A DNA stretch of 64,000 nt from Dysgonamonadaceae bacterium (GCA_031289145.1 JAITQA010000029.1:45078-109077); one strand, 5' to 3'; positions 1 through 8,991 are shown, counted from the stretch's first letter. Program-made: numbers and translations. The notes: a model not told the origin generated them from the letters alone.

Positions 1-2
1 AA

Positions 3-827
3 TTGGAAACCACCGTCAACGGAGAAGAGGATTATACAGTCGGCTATTCATTCAATCGTAACCATAACTACAAAAAGTATGACAATCTAAATGATATTTT
101 TGCCGACAGAGACCCTCGTTTATATGCTTCCGTCATTATTCCAAATTCTTCATGGGGTGGAAAAACCATTGTTATTCAGGGAGGTATTGTTAGACAAGAC
201 GGAACTGCCATCTGGCTGGCGAATGACAAATATACATTTAACGGTATAGATTATTTCGGGAAAGGCGATGTGAATGAAGGAAATGTTTCGGGTTGGGTCA
301 GCAATCGCGCCAACGGTAGCCGTACAGGGTTCTTGTTGAAAAAATATTTGACAGGGCAAAACGATCAGGTTTGGGACCAGGTGCTAACGCCTTTTACCGA
401 ACTTCGTTATGCCGAGATTTTACTGAATTACGCCGAAGCGGTTGCCGAAAGCGGATTATCAAATGCATCGAGCATCATCACGGCGGAAGAAGCACTGAAC
501 AAAATCCGCAGACGTGCCGGATTCTTGGACAATGTGGCATTAACCGCTCAAAGCGTCCGATATGAACGGAAAGTTGAATTTGGTTTGGAATACAATGCGA
601 ATTGGGAATATTTTCGTCGCCGGGAATACCACACATTTTTCAATAATACAAACCATCGCAAAGGTTTAGTACCCATGCTTGATTTTACATCCGGTTCCCC
701 GAAGTATATTTTTGTGCGTGCAAACGCAGAACCCGGCAATAGTCCGAAAATTTTTGAAAGCAAGGCATATTATCGTCCTATTCCCGGCATTGAGGGTAAC
801 TCACTGATTCAGAATCCTAATTATTAA
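3..827 (+). CDS. SusD/RagB-family outer-membrane lipoprotein, C-terminal part
   Basis: SusD-like proteins sit on the cell surface, bind glycans and cap a SusC TonB-dependent transporter. The frame is open at the left edge, so the lipoprotein signal and N-terminal half lie outside the window; only about 274 residues are seen. Visible hallmarks are the helical stretch FTELRYAEILLNYAEA, the IRRRAGF segment followed by the ERKVEFGLEYNANWEYFRRRE block typical of SusD_C (normally ERRIELAFEGHRFFDLRRW-like), and the closing QNPNY. Stop TAA at 825-827; the DUF3823 gene starts 13 bases later, so they form one operon. The partner susC should lie just left of the window. The family is clear; the glycan can only be inferred from the downstream enzymes (GH99: alpha-mannose-containing glycans). 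Confidence 0.9.
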   Translation: METTVNGEEDYTVGYSFNRNHNYKKYDNLNDIFADRDPRLYASVIIPNSSWGGKTIVIQGGIVRQDGTAIWLANDKYTFNGIDYFGKGDVNEGNVSGWVSNRANGSRTGFLLKKYLTGQNDQVWDQVLTPFTELRYAEILLNYAEAVAESGLSNASSIITAEEALNKIRRRAGFLDNVALTAQSVRYERKVEFGLEYNANWEYFRRREYHTFFNNTNHRKGLVPMLDFTSGSPKYIFVRANAEPGNSPKIFESKAYYRPIPGIEGNSLIQNPNY

Positions 828-840
828 ACATTACGTAAAT

Positions 841-1530
841 ATGAAACGAATATATCAAATTTATTTTCTTGTTACCATTTTATCCATTTCCCTTGTTTCT
901 TGTGACTTGGATAATTATGACGGTCCCGATGCATCTATTTACGGTTCGGTGAAAGATGTCAAAGATGGCGTGCTTATTGAGCAGGATATAGAAGCCGGTT
1001 CCAAAATCATACACAAAGAACTGGGTTTTGAAAATCCGCAGGAGCAACAAATGGTTTTCAAAGTAAATGGAGAATATCGCAATAACATGATTTTTTCCGG
1101 TCGTTACGATATCTATTTCAACGAAAGCAATTTTGTTAAACCGGATACACTGAAAGCTTACGAAATCAAAAAAGGTGAAAATAAACTTGATTTTGTAGTT
1201 CTGCCTTATATCCGGGTAACAAATGTTTCCATCACCAAGGTGGGAGACGAAATTGTAGCAACTTTCACCATTACGCCAACCGTTTCCAACAATGTGAAAC
1301 AAATCGGTTTATTTGGGCATATAGACCGCATCGCCGGCAACCAATATGCGCTTCGGAGGACAACACAGGACATCAATGCCGCATTCAAGGATACGCCTCG
1401 AAATTATACATTAAAACTCAAAACAGACGGTTTTACAAAAGGACAGGCGTATTATTTCCGGGTGGGCGGAATAATCGATGTTGCCAACGCAAAATATAAT
1501 TATGCGCCTTCGGTTAAACTTACCATTTAA
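841..1530 (+). CDS. DUF3823 domain lipoprotein of the polysaccharide-utilisation locus
   Basis: 229 residues. A lipoprotein signal peptide ends at LVSC (Cys21), followed by the DUF3823 pattern: an N-terminal beta domain starting DGPDASIYGSVKD and containing GEYRNNMIFSGRYDI, then a C-terminal domain that begins near RVTNVSI. DUF3823 proteins usually lie straight after susD and are thought to be surface glycan-binding accessory proteins, in the position SusE/F have in the starch locus. The short gaps on both sides (13 and 15 bases) support co-transcription. Binding specificity cannot be read from the sequence. Confidence 0.85.
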   Translation: MKRIYQIYFLVTILSISLVSCDLDNYDGPDASIYGSVKDVKDGVLIEQDIEAGSKIIHKELGFENPQEQQMVFKVNGEYRNNMIFSGRYDIYFNESNFVKPDTLKAYEIKKGENKLDFVVLPYIRVTNVSITKVGDEIVATFTITPTVSNNVKQIGLFGHIDRIAGNQYALRRTTQDINAAFKDTPRNYTLKLKTDGFTKGQAYYFRVGGIIDVANAKYNYAPSVKLTI

Positions 1531-1545
1531 TACTATAATATCCAC

Positions 1546-3546
1546 ATGAACAGACTCATCTTTTTATGGACGGCTTTATCGGTTAGCTTGTCAATCAATG
1601 CCCGGGAAGCGCTTATATTGGAAAATAACCTGCTCAAAGCCGAATTTGACGTTAAAAACGGTTCGCTCATTCAACTGGTCAATAAGGCGACCGGTTGGAA
1701 AATAGTGGACAGGGCTTCATTAGGGCAGTCGTTTGAGTTGCTTGTGCCTCTCTCGGATACGGATATCCGGTTTAATGTGGTGAAAGGCATTGAGCAAAAG
1801 CCCCCCGTTATTGAGAAGCAAACCGGCGGGATTGTTTTTAATTGGAGTGGATTGAGCGCCAAAGATATGAAAGAAGTAGCGGATATAACGTTCAAAGGCA
1901 TTGTTTGTCTGACAGAAAATGGTCTTGAATACAGCGGAGAAGTTATCAATAACAGCCCTTATCCGGTAGAGTATGTAGCATGGCCTTTTTTAGGCGAGGT
2001 TTCAATCCCTGATAAAAATCAGCCCTTTTATCACAGTACCCGGTCCGATGCTAAAGAATTATTTCCTCATTTTTCCAATGAACACGGTTATTGGGGGGTA
2101 GATTATCCCACGTCTACCTCCCACCTGCCGGAACATGCGTTTGCATCGGTTCACAATAGAGAGCAAGGTTTTATCGTATACGGTAAAGGCAATTTCCCTA
2201 CAAACCTTATTATTAATTCTTTCGAATTGATTCCGGGATTTGAATTGAGAAATACAAATCCGTACTCGGATGAAATGGACGGGCAAGCGGTAAGAATTCA
2301 GTTTAAATCGAATCAGGTAATTTACAATCAGTCCGGAGAAAAAACGATTCTTAATCCCGTTCATCTAGCTTTATATAAAGGGTCTTTGTACTCCGGTATA
2401 ACGCTCTTCAAAAAGGCAAAAAGTGTTTCGGTTTTCAATTCACCCGAATGGATTCAAGACCCTTTGACCTGGCAAAATATAAGCATCAACAATGGAAATG
2501 AACTTATAAATTATGCGAAAGAAGGGGTGAAATTCGGAGTTGATGTGCTTTTGGTGAGGGGATGGTATCGCGAATCAAACGGAAACTTGCAAGAAGTACC
2601 AGGTATGAAAGAGGCCATTGATGAATGTCACAAAACGGGTATACGGGTTGTTCTTGCCACAAATTGGACTGCCGCAAACAAGCGCCTTACAATTTACAAG
2701 CAGGAACTTAATCAATACCTGATGCTTGACCCCTTCGGCATTTCGTACAATAATTCATTTCTCTGTCCGCTCTCAAAACGGGTGCAAGAGAAAGTGATTG
2801 AGGAATGGTCTGCTTTACAATCACTCCGGTTGGCCGACGGGGTTATTAACGCAGACAATAATCATTCGGATAAATCGTATCTTTGTTTTGCGCACAATCA
2901 CGACCACAGATACGGAGAACCGACTGTTAACGGGACGATGGATACGGATGTTTCAATGGCGGAAATTATCCGGGGTTATGGAAAAGAGAGCAAGGTCGTA
3001 TTGGGATTTGGATTTATGGACATGCAAAATCTGATGTATGACGGTTACCAAATTTCATCATCTGCTCCGCAATTTTCGAAACATCGTTGCTTAAATCCGG
3101 CTACTCCCATATTGTCGACTGTCGATGTGAGAAATGCCCGCAGAGACATTAATTTTGCCCTGCTAAACAGGTTTAATATTTCGTATGAACTTCAATTTCA
3201 GCGTAATCACTTGGAAGATTATCCTCATATCACGGCTTATGGCAGGAACGTAAAGTCTTTTAGAAATCAATACGGCGATTATATTTGGGACGCGGAATGC
3301 ATAGGTCCGGTGGAAAATTTAGTAGAAGGAAACGACCTTTCCCACGCAATGTATATCAGCAAAAAGAATGGAAAAAAATCGGTAGTTGTTGTCAATACAA
3401 GCACGAATCAATCTTCTTTCGTAACACTGAAAACAAACGCACCCCATAATTTTGTATACGCTTCTCCGGAAAATCCCGCGATGCAGCCTTATCACGGAAG
3501 TCTTGAAGTTCAGCCTCAATCGGTAATCCTTTTTTTAGAACGATAA
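1546..3546 (+). CDS. Secreted DUF6259-like TIM-barrel protein, paralogue 1 (possibly non-catalytic)
   Basis: 666 residues with a cleavable signal peptide (about 1-19, ending SINA). An N-terminal beta-sandwich (LENNLLKAEF... GSLIQLVNKATGW) precedes a probable TIM barrel and a C-terminal beta domain ending QPQSVILFLER. This is the organisation of DUF6259-type proteins found in Bacteroidota glycan loci and resembles GH36/GH101-like glycosidases. It is clearly homologous, end to end, to the next gene (TGW, GQSFE, WPF.GEVSIP, LPEH, HNR.QG, NHxH). Where the sister has YDE (466-468) and GEG (E518), this protein has NAD (D437) and GFG (F488), so one or both candidate catalytic acids are missing. It may be a binding protein or have another mechanism. 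Family assignment comes from recalled motifs, not a search. Confidence 0.7.
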   Translation: MNRLIFLWTALSVSLSINAREALILENNLLKAEFDVKNGSLIQLVNKATGWKIVDRASLGQSFELLVPLSDTDIRFNVVKGIEQKPPVIEKQTGGIVFNWSGLSAKDMKEVADITFKGIVCLTENGLEYSGEVINNSPYPVEYVAWPFLGEVSIPDKNQPFYHSTRSDAKELFPHFSNEHGYWGVDYPTSTSHLPEHAFASVHNREQGFIVYGKGNFPTNLIINSFELIPGFELRNTNPYSDEMDGQAVRIQFKSNQVIYNQSGEKTILNPVHLALYKGSLYSGITLFKKAKSVSVFNSPEWIQDPLTWQNISINNGNELINYAKEGVKFGVDVLLVRGWYRESNGNLQEVPGMKEAIDECHKTGIRVVLATNWTAANKRLTIYKQELNQYLMLDPFGISYNNSFLCPLSKRVQEKVIEEWSALQSLRLADGVINADNNHSDKSYLCFAHNHDHRYGEPTVNGTMDTDVSMAEIIRGYGKESKVVLGFGFMDMQNLMYDGYQISSSAPQFSKHRCLNPATPILSTVDVRNARRDINFALLNRFNISYELQFQRNHLEDYPHITAYGRNVKSFRNQYGDYIWDAECIGPVENLVEGNDLSHAMYISKKNGKKSVVVVNTSTNQSSFVTLKTNAPHNFVYASPENPAMQPYHGSLEVQPQSVILFLER

Positions 3547-3558
3547 AAATAAAGCACA

Positions 3559-5649
3559 ATGAAGAACATATTATTTGCACTGATTTGTTTTGTGTATACA
3601 CTGAATATCAGGGCGCAAGAAAGCCATGTATTGGAGAATAAAGACTTAAAAGCGAGGGTTCATCTTAATGACGCTGCTTTAATCGGGCTGGAAAGCAAGT
3701 CGACGGGATGGAATGTTATCTCCACGGCTACTTATGGGCAGTCATTTGAAATAAATGTCAAACTAAGTGACGGCGCCTTTCATGTTGTTAACGGCAAATC
3801 ACAAAATAAGCCCGAAATAAAAATCAACAAAGACGAACTCATCTTTGTCTGGGATGGAATAAAAGTCGGATCAAGTGTTGTGGACATTGTTTTTGAAGGC
3901 CGGATAAAAATTACAGACAGGGGATTGATATACGATGGCGTCTTAAAAAACAATTCGGACGCGGTCGTTGAACAACTCTCCTGGCCGTTTATCGGCGAGG
4001 TATCCATACCGGAAAAAACAGATCAATTGTTGTTTCAGTACATGAATTATACAAAATTTAATACAAACGAATTATACCCCGGCTATTCCGGCAGGGGATG
4101 GAGTAATTTACCCGAACATTCGTTTACTTTGATTCATAACAGGAAACAAGGTCTCTACCTGTCCAGTGAAGATGTTAAATTTGAAGAGTATATCCGGTGC
4201 GAATATGAGACCTTGCCTACAACAGGATTTTCTTCCATGGCCGGAGAAGCAGGTTCTAAAAAAAATAATGGGGAACGAAATCAAATGAAGATTCAGGTGA
4301 AGGTGGCGCGGATGCTTTATCTTCAGCCGAAATTGGAAGTGGTGTTTATGCCGGTTGTGCTCACTCCTTATTCGGGCGATTGGCACAAGGGTGCGGATAT
4401 CTACAAAAAATGGCGGAAAACGTGGTATGTTGCGCCGCACCGCCCCGAATGGGTAAAAAAAGTAAATGCCTGGCAGCAACTTCAAATTAACAGTTCGGAA
4501 AGTAATATTAATTTCAAAATCAAGGATTTGAATCAATATGTCGACGAATGTGTAAAATATGGTGTCGATGCGATTCAACTTACAGGATGGACACGGGGAG
4601 GGCAAGACAGAGGTTTGCCTTCGCATGATCTGGACCCGCGCTTGGGAACGGTGGACGAATTTAAAAGGGTAATAGCCGATGCAAATAAAAAAGGCATAAA
4701 AATATTGCTGTTTACCAAATTCACTTGGGTTGACATGACCGCCGACCTGTATCCGGATTGGGCTTCGCATGTAGCATGGAATAATCAAGGTGATACTTGT
4801 CGGCATCCGGGATATAATTACAATACTTACACCCAATTGTTGGGAATTAACACCCGCAGGTTCGGAATTTTCTGTATGATGGATAAAGACCTTCGCATAA
4901 AGCTTCATGCAGCGTTTCAAAAATGTTTGGATTTAGGCGCTCCCGGCATGGTATATGATGAAAATCAACACCACGCAGGTACGATGCTTTGTTTCAATCC
5001 CAATCATGGGCATCAAATTCCCGGCTTTGTTTACAAGGGCGCCGATTTGTTAGGGCGCGAGTTTATGGCAATGTGCAAACAATCAAATCCCGATTTTCTG
5101 ATGGTCGGAGAAGGCCCGTATGATATCCAGTCGCAATATTACAGTACATATACCCGAGCTGATTACAATCACGAACCGGTACTTCGGTATATTGACTCGG
5201 ATATCCCTATCGCATGCGCCGTTACTGACCACTATGATAAAAATCAAATCAATATGTGTCTGGCCAATCAATATGCGATCAGTTACGAATCCAGAAATTT
5301 CAAAGGGCATTTATGGGAATTTCCCCGTGTCATTGCATATGGGAAACAGGTAGATGACCTTCGTAAAAAATATTCCGATTATCTATGGGAAGCCGAATTT
5401 AAAGACACGATAGGAGCTGTGGTCTCCGGCAAAGATTTGAAATATACTGTCTTTGCTCGCAAAACAGATGGGAAAAAAGCGGTAGTGGTCTATAATACAA
5501 ATACGAAAGAAGAGAATCATGCGGAAATTTCTATAGTCGGCTCAGGCCTTCGGCAGGTGATTTTTAGTCCGGAGAAACAAACGCCGGTTGCATTTGGGGG
5601 AACTGTCGTCATAGCGCCTCAATCCGCAATCGTTGTTATTGAAAAATAG
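3559..5649 (+). CDS. Secreted DUF6259-like TIM-barrel glycosidase candidate, paralogue 2
   Basis: 696 residues, signal peptide ending IRAQ (about residue 20). The domain order is the same as in the upstream paralogue: N-terminal beta-sandwich, central (beta/alpha)8-like part from about residue 290 (WVKKVNAWQQLQ ... DECVKYGVDAIQLTGWTRGG), C-terminal beta domain. Acidic residues at positions typical for retaining glycosidases are visible: D467-E468 in MVYDENQHH and E518 in MVGEGPYD. The gene starts 12 bases after its paralogue and 33 bases before the GH99 gene, so all three are probably made together. The neighbourhood suggests a substrate with alpha-linked mannose or a complex N-glycan, but the bond cleaved is not predictable. 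Tandem duplication of the ancestor is the simplest origin. Confidence 0.72.
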   Translation: MKNILFALICFVYTLNIRAQESHVLENKDLKARVHLNDAALIGLESKSTGWNVISTATYGQSFEINVKLSDGAFHVVNGKSQNKPEIKINKDELIFVWDGIKVGSSVVDIVFEGRIKITDRGLIYDGVLKNNSDAVVEQLSWPFIGEVSIPEKTDQLLFQYMNYTKFNTNELYPGYSGRGWSNLPEHSFTLIHNRKQGLYLSSEDVKFEEYIRCEYETLPTTGFSSMAGEAGSKKNNGERNQMKIQVKVARMLYLQPKLEVVFMPVVLTPYSGDWHKGADIYKKWRKTWYVAPHRPEWVKKVNAWQQLQINSSESNINFKIKDLNQYVDECVKYGVDAIQLTGWTRGGQDRGLPSHDLDPRLGTVDEFKRVIADANKKGIKILLFTKFTWVDMTADLYPDWASHVAWNNQGDTCRHPGYNYNTYTQLLGINTRRFGIFCMMDKDLRIKLHAAFQKCLDLGAPGMVYDENQHHAGTMLCFNPNHGHQIPGFVYKGADLLGREFMAMCKQSNPDFLMVGEGPYDIQSQYYSTYTRADYNHEPVLRYIDSDIPIACAVTDHYDKNQINMCLANQYAISYESRNFKGHLWEFPRVIAYGKQVDDLRKKYSDYLWEAEFKDTIGAVVSGKDLKYTVFARKTDGKKAVVVYNTNTKEENHAEISIVGSGLRQVIFSPEKQTPVAFGGTVVIAPQSAIVVIEK

Positions 5650-5682
5650 GTTCAAAATTATACTATGTAATTATTCAAAAAC

Positions 5683-6831
5683 ATGGCCTTTATCAAATTT
5701 TACTTTTTGTGTTTTGTGTTTTTCTTTGTCGGCGTAAACCTCGTTGCTCAACAGGATAATTATAAGGAAGTCTTTCCCGATGCGGATAAAACTGAGTTTA
5801 TGTATGTGGACGGAGACGCTCCGGATTTTACAACATTTTGTTTTTACTACAATTGGTACGGTAACGTGAAAAATAACGGAAAGGATATTCATTGGGCGCA
5901 TCCGGTAATGAAATCCTCTCCCTCGGATACGACATCGGGCTATTTGCCCGGCGGAGACAATATTGCCACCAATTTTTTTCCCGAATTGGGAACATACAGT
6001 TGTACGGACACAGTGGTTATTTCCCGCCATATACAGATGTTGAAACAGGCGAAAATAGAGATAATCGTACTGACATGGTGGAACATCCATGATTTCGGCT
6101 ATCAAAGCGTACCCCTAATCATGGATGAAGCTGCCAAAAATAACCTGAAAGTGTGTTTCCATATTGAGCCTTTTTCGGGACGGAATGCACTTACGACCCG
6201 CGAAAATATGGTCAATATCATAGACCGGTACGAGAATCACCCGGCCTTTTACAGATTAAACGGGAAGCCGCTATTCTTTATTTATGACTCTTATCTTACC
6301 AAAGCGGAAGAATGGGCGAGTTTGCTTCGTCCCGAAGGAAAAATAAGTGTAAGAAACACACTTTATGATGCCATTATGATCGGCTTATGGGTAAAAAAAG
6401 GTGAAGAAACTTTTTTTGAAACATCAGGTTTTGATGGTTTTTATACCTATTTTGGGGCTACCGGTTTTACTTACGGGTCAAGTCCTGAAAATTGGATGTA
6501 TTTGCAGCAATGGGCAGATAAAAATAAAAAAATATTCATTCCCTGCGTTGGCCCAGGGTATATTGACACACGTGTAAGGCCGTGGAATACAGCTACAACT
6601 CGCGATCGCGAAAACGGTGCGTACTACGACCGGATGTTTCAAGCTGTCGAAGATTGCGGTTCGAAATTTGCAGGCATCACATCGTTTAATGAATGGCACG
6701 AAGGCACACAGATCGAGCCTGCTGTCACATTCGAATCAGATTTTTTTAATTATTTGGATTATAGTCCATTAAGTCCGGATTACTATTTGCGTAGAACCGG
6801 TTATTGGATTGAAAAACTTCAGAATAAATAA
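5683..6831 (+). CDS. Glycoside hydrolase family 99 enzyme (endo-alpha-1,2-mannosidase/mannanase-like)
   Basis: 382 residues with a signal peptide (about 1-22, ending LVAQ). GH99 enzymes cut internal alpha-1,2 bonds of Glc/Man-Man units in N-glycans (MANEA) or of yeast mannan (bacterial members). Diagnostic motifs are all present: YYNWYGN and IHWAHPVM near the start (compare YYGNP...IHWNHPVL of MANEA), HIEPF in the middle, which carries the conserved catalytic-site glutamate, and NEWHEGTQIEP near the end with E337 and E340 matching the catalytic pair of bacterial GH99 (E333/E336). The length fits a single catalytic domain. It closes the enzyme part of the locus and gives the best substrate clue: an alpha-mannan or mannose-rich glycan. 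No lipobox, so it is probably periplasmic. Confidence 0.88.
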   Translation: MAFIKFYFLCFVFFFVGVNLVAQQDNYKEVFPDADKTEFMYVDGDAPDFTTFCFYYNWYGNVKNNGKDIHWAHPVMKSSPSDTTSGYLPGGDNIATNFFPELGTYSCTDTVVISRHIQMLKQAKIEIIVLTWWNIHDFGYQSVPLIMDEAAKNNLKVCFHIEPFSGRNALTTRENMVNIIDRYENHPAFYRLNGKPLFFIYDSYLTKAEEWASLLRPEGKISVRNTLYDAIMIGLWVKKGEETFFETSGFDGFYTYFGATGFTYGSSPENWMYLQQWADKNKKIFIPCVGPGYIDTRVRPWNTATTRDRENGAYYDRMFQAVEDCGSKFAGITSFNEWHEGTQIEPAVTFESDFFNYLDYSPLSPDYYLRRTGYWIEKLQNK

Positions 6832-6892
6832 ATTTTTTACACCCCGGTTTAGTGCTTCAATTATGCGAGGAAATACGCATTAATAAAAAAAC

Positions 6893-6925
6893 TTGCTTAT
6901 TTTTCCATATAAATCTGTATCTTTG
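6893..6925 (+). promoter_or_regulatory. Bacteroidota-type promoter for the GT-C gene
   Basis: TTG at 6893-6895, 22 bases, then TATCTTTG at 6918-6925, matching the TTG / TAnnTTTG consensus for the primary sigma factor of this phylum. It supports the start at ATG 6963 over the upstream in-frame TTG at 6852, because transcription would begin near 6932. Confidence 0.65.
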
Positions 6926-6962
6926 TGTCGATTTACAGAATAATTCATGTATCATAGTTCTC

Positions 6963-8126
6963 ATGCGGTTAAGGCGATTAAAGTATATCTTCAATAATGT
7001 CATCTGCTTTATAGAAAAGCGGAAAGCGCTTTCCGTTTTGCTGTTAGTTGTTTTTGCGTGCATTTTGCGGTTGCCTTTTTTTGATTATGAATCCGTAGAT
7101 TATAAATTATCCCTATCCCCATGGTATGATTTTATAGCAAACCATGGCGGTTGGCATAGCTGGGAAAGCTGTTTTCACAATTACCAGATGCCTTATATTT
7201 ATTTGCTGACTCTTTTCGTTTACTTACCTATTCAAAAATTGTACGCCATCAAATTATTATCCTTAATCTTTGATTTTGCGGCCGCTTTTTTCGTTTATAA
7301 AATTGTCGGAATAAAATATAAAAATAAATTTGGAATCCCATTCTTAGCTGCGGTGGGGTTTCTGTTTGCACCCACAATTTGGCTAAACAGCTCAGCATGG
7401 GGACAATGTGATGTTATTTACACAACATTTCTGCTTGTATCTTGCTATTATTGCTTGCAGGAAAAATATTTTCGTACATTCTTGTTTTTTGGAATTGCTT
7501 TTACATTCAAAGCGCAAGCCGCTTTTTTCGCACCGGTACTGTTTATTTTATGGTATAACAAAAAGTTTAGTCTGTTGTATTTTTTGATTATTCCCGGTAT
7601 TTATCTTATCGCTGTTTTACCTGCTTTCTTTGCCGGAAGAGGCTTGTTGGATTTATTAACGATATATATATGGCAATCAGAAACTTACGAAGATTTAAAT
7701 AAAAATGCACCAAATATATATGCTTTTATTTCGAATCGATACTATGATACCATTTTGCTTCCTTGTCTGATTTTAGCCTTTGCATTTATGTGGTTGGCTA
7801 TTTACTTTATTATCAAGAAAAATAGAAATATCTCCAATGAAAAATGGATAGAAATAATCGTATTTTTTCTATTATTTCTACCCTATATTTTGCCTAAGAT
7901 GCACGATCGGTTTTTTTATCCGGCAGATACTTTTTCCATCATCTATGCCTTCTATTTTGTTAAAAGGTATTATATCGCACCCCTCACAATAGGCGGCTCT
8001 TTGCTGGTATATCCAGCCTTGATCAGCTTCCCATTTGAGTATGGAGCAGTACTGACCTCTTATGCCTTATTTTTTATGCTCGTTTTTGTTTTTAGGAGAA
8101 CCGGTAAAAACAAAAACTATTCCTGA
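6963..8126 (+). CDS. GT-C-fold membrane glycosyltransferase (mannosyltransferase-like)
   Basis: 387 residues from ATG 6963, chosen because a promoter lies at 6893-6925 and the residues before MRLRRLK look untranslated. About 10 hydrophobic segments; the first loop carries DYESVDYKLSLSPWYDF, with acidic residues where GT-C enzymes place their catalytic Asp. The segment NSSAWGQCDVIYT followed by FGIAFTFKAQA is the typical WGQxD / FKxQ signature of polyprenyl-phosphate-sugar-dependent transferases (GT87/DUF2029-like, mannosyltransferase type). It would transfer a sugar from a lipid carrier on the periplasmic face of the inner membrane. It has its own promoter but follows the glycan locus, and its stop (TGA 8124-8126) abuts the stop of the convergent gene. 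The acceptor is unknown. Confidence 0.72.
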   Translation: MRLRRLKYIFNNVICFIEKRKALSVLLLVVFACILRLPFFDYESVDYKLSLSPWYDFIANHGGWHSWESCFHNYQMPYIYLLTLFVYLPIQKLYAIKLLSLIFDFAAAFFVYKIVGIKYKNKFGIPFLAAVGFLFAPTIWLNSSAWGQCDVIYTTFLLVSCYYCLQEKYFRTFLFFGIAFTFKAQAAFFAPVLFILWYNKKFSLLYFLIIPGIYLIAVLPAFFAGRGLLDLLTIYIWQSETYEDLNKNAPNIYAFISNRYYDTILLPCLILAFAFMWLAIYFIIKKNRNISNEKWIEIIVFFLLFLPYILPKMHDRFFYPADTFSIIYAFYFVKRYYIAPLTIGGSLLVYPALISFPFEYGAVLTSYALFFMLVFVFRRTGKNKNYS

Positions 8127-8690
8127 TTATTTCATTACGACCGAATAATCATACTTCATTTTGAATTTTTCTTCTTTTGTCGTCGAACTTGCTTTTACTT
8201 TTCCTGTGAAAACAACATCCGCATCTAAGGAAAAAGTCAATGTTTTGTTCGCCTTCAAGTATTTTGCAGAAGAAGGAGCTACAGTTATCCTGGCATTACT
8301 TATTTCATCATAAGACGAACTATACCAACTATTTATATATGAAGGAACAATAGACCTGCTAAATGAAAAGCCTTTTATATCGAATGTATACCCTGTATTA
8401 TCCGACGTGTTTTTAAAGTTGGTAAGAATATCTCCCTCAATCAAATCGAATTGAGTAGTTTCAAGCGTCAAGACGCTTTCTTTAGCAGCAAATCCTACTA
8501 ATTTAACCTCCGTATCGGCTGTGATGTTATCACGCTTCACATCAATTGTGGAAAAAATACAATGTCCGACAAACTCTTTACCCCTCAATGGAGATAAATC
8601 ATACATTGTATAATCCGGATCGTCACTGCCGCACGAAAAAGAAATGGCGGCCATAAAAGTAATGAATAAAATTTTGTTTAAAGTTTTCAT
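8127..8690 (-). CDS. Hypothetical lipoprotein (DUF4840-like?)
   Basis: 187 residues. The lipoprotein signal ends at ISFSC (Cys20), followed by GSDDPDYTMYDLSPLRGKEFVGHC and a beta-rich body with LKANKTLTFSLDADVVFTGKV near the end. I do not recognise it firmly; length and layout recall DUF4840-type surface lipoproteins of Bacteroidales, but that is a weak impression. Its stop codon (TTA at 8127-8129 on the plus strand) directly touches the stop of the GT-C gene, leaving no room for a terminator between these convergent genes. Upstream lies a strong hairpin (8764-8803) that separates it from the ribosomal operon. Confidence 0.75.
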   Translation of the reverse strand: MKTLNKILFITFMAAISFSCGSDDPDYTMYDLSPLRGKEFVGHCIFSTIDVKRDNITADTEVKLVGFAAKESVLTLETTQFDLIEGDILTNFKNTSDNTGYTFDIKGFSFSRSIVPSYINSWYSSSYDEISNARITVAPSSAKYLKANKTLTFSLDADVVFTGKVKASSTTKEEKFKMKYDYSVVMK

Positions 8691-8763
8691 AGGTCTACAT
8701 ATTTATTTTTTGTTTATTATTTATTTGGCTATCAGCACGCCAGCTTGTGCTACAAGGAACAAC

Positions 8764-8803
8764 AACCGGAACAAGAAGTAAAACAGACTCCTTTGCTCCG
8801 GTT
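8764..8803 (+). terminator. Long hairpin with T-tract, intrinsic-terminator-like on the plus strand
   Basis: Arms AACCGGA...TCCGGTT continue inward (with one G-T pair and one bulged base) to about 16 pairs around the loop AAAACAG. On the plus strand it runs straight into T5 (8802-8806). On the minus strand the hairpin follows the ribosomal operon but lacks a T-tract. It may insulate the operon, block antisense transcription, or be part of a leader of the minus-strand lipoprotein gene. Confidence 0.55.
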
Positions 8804-8826
8804 TTTCTACAGTTTTATAAGAAGAT

Positions 8827-8982
8827 TCACTTACTGAAGTAGTCTTTTACTGCTTCATTCGGGATCATTTCTTCTTTGAAAACGTATGCGCCTGTTTTAG
8901 GCGATTTGATCATTTTAATCACCTTTGAATAAGAACGTCCTTCCGATTTCTCGCGGTATCCCGCAACGGTTTTCTTTGCCAT
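8827..8982 (-). CDS. DUF4295 small basic protein of the ribosomal operon
   Basis: 51 residues read on the minus strand from ATG at 8982 to TGA at 8827-8829. The protein starts MAKKTVAGYREKSEGRSYSK and ends NEAVKDYFSK, matching the Bacteroidota-specific DUF4295 family, which always follows rpmB and rpmG. It starts 9 bases after the rpmG stop. The role is unproven; its size, charge and gene order suggest a ribosome-associated protein. ATG is the first codon of the conserved MAKK motif. Confidence 0.9.
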   Translation of the reverse strand: MAKKTVAGYREKSEGRSYSKVIKMIKSPKTGAYVFKEEMIPNEAVKDYFSK

Positions 8983-8991
8983 GACTTACAA

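Noticed and set aside
4108..4920. Minus-strand frame of 270 codons
   Set aside because: Lies inside the DUF6259-like gene on the other strand; no family features.
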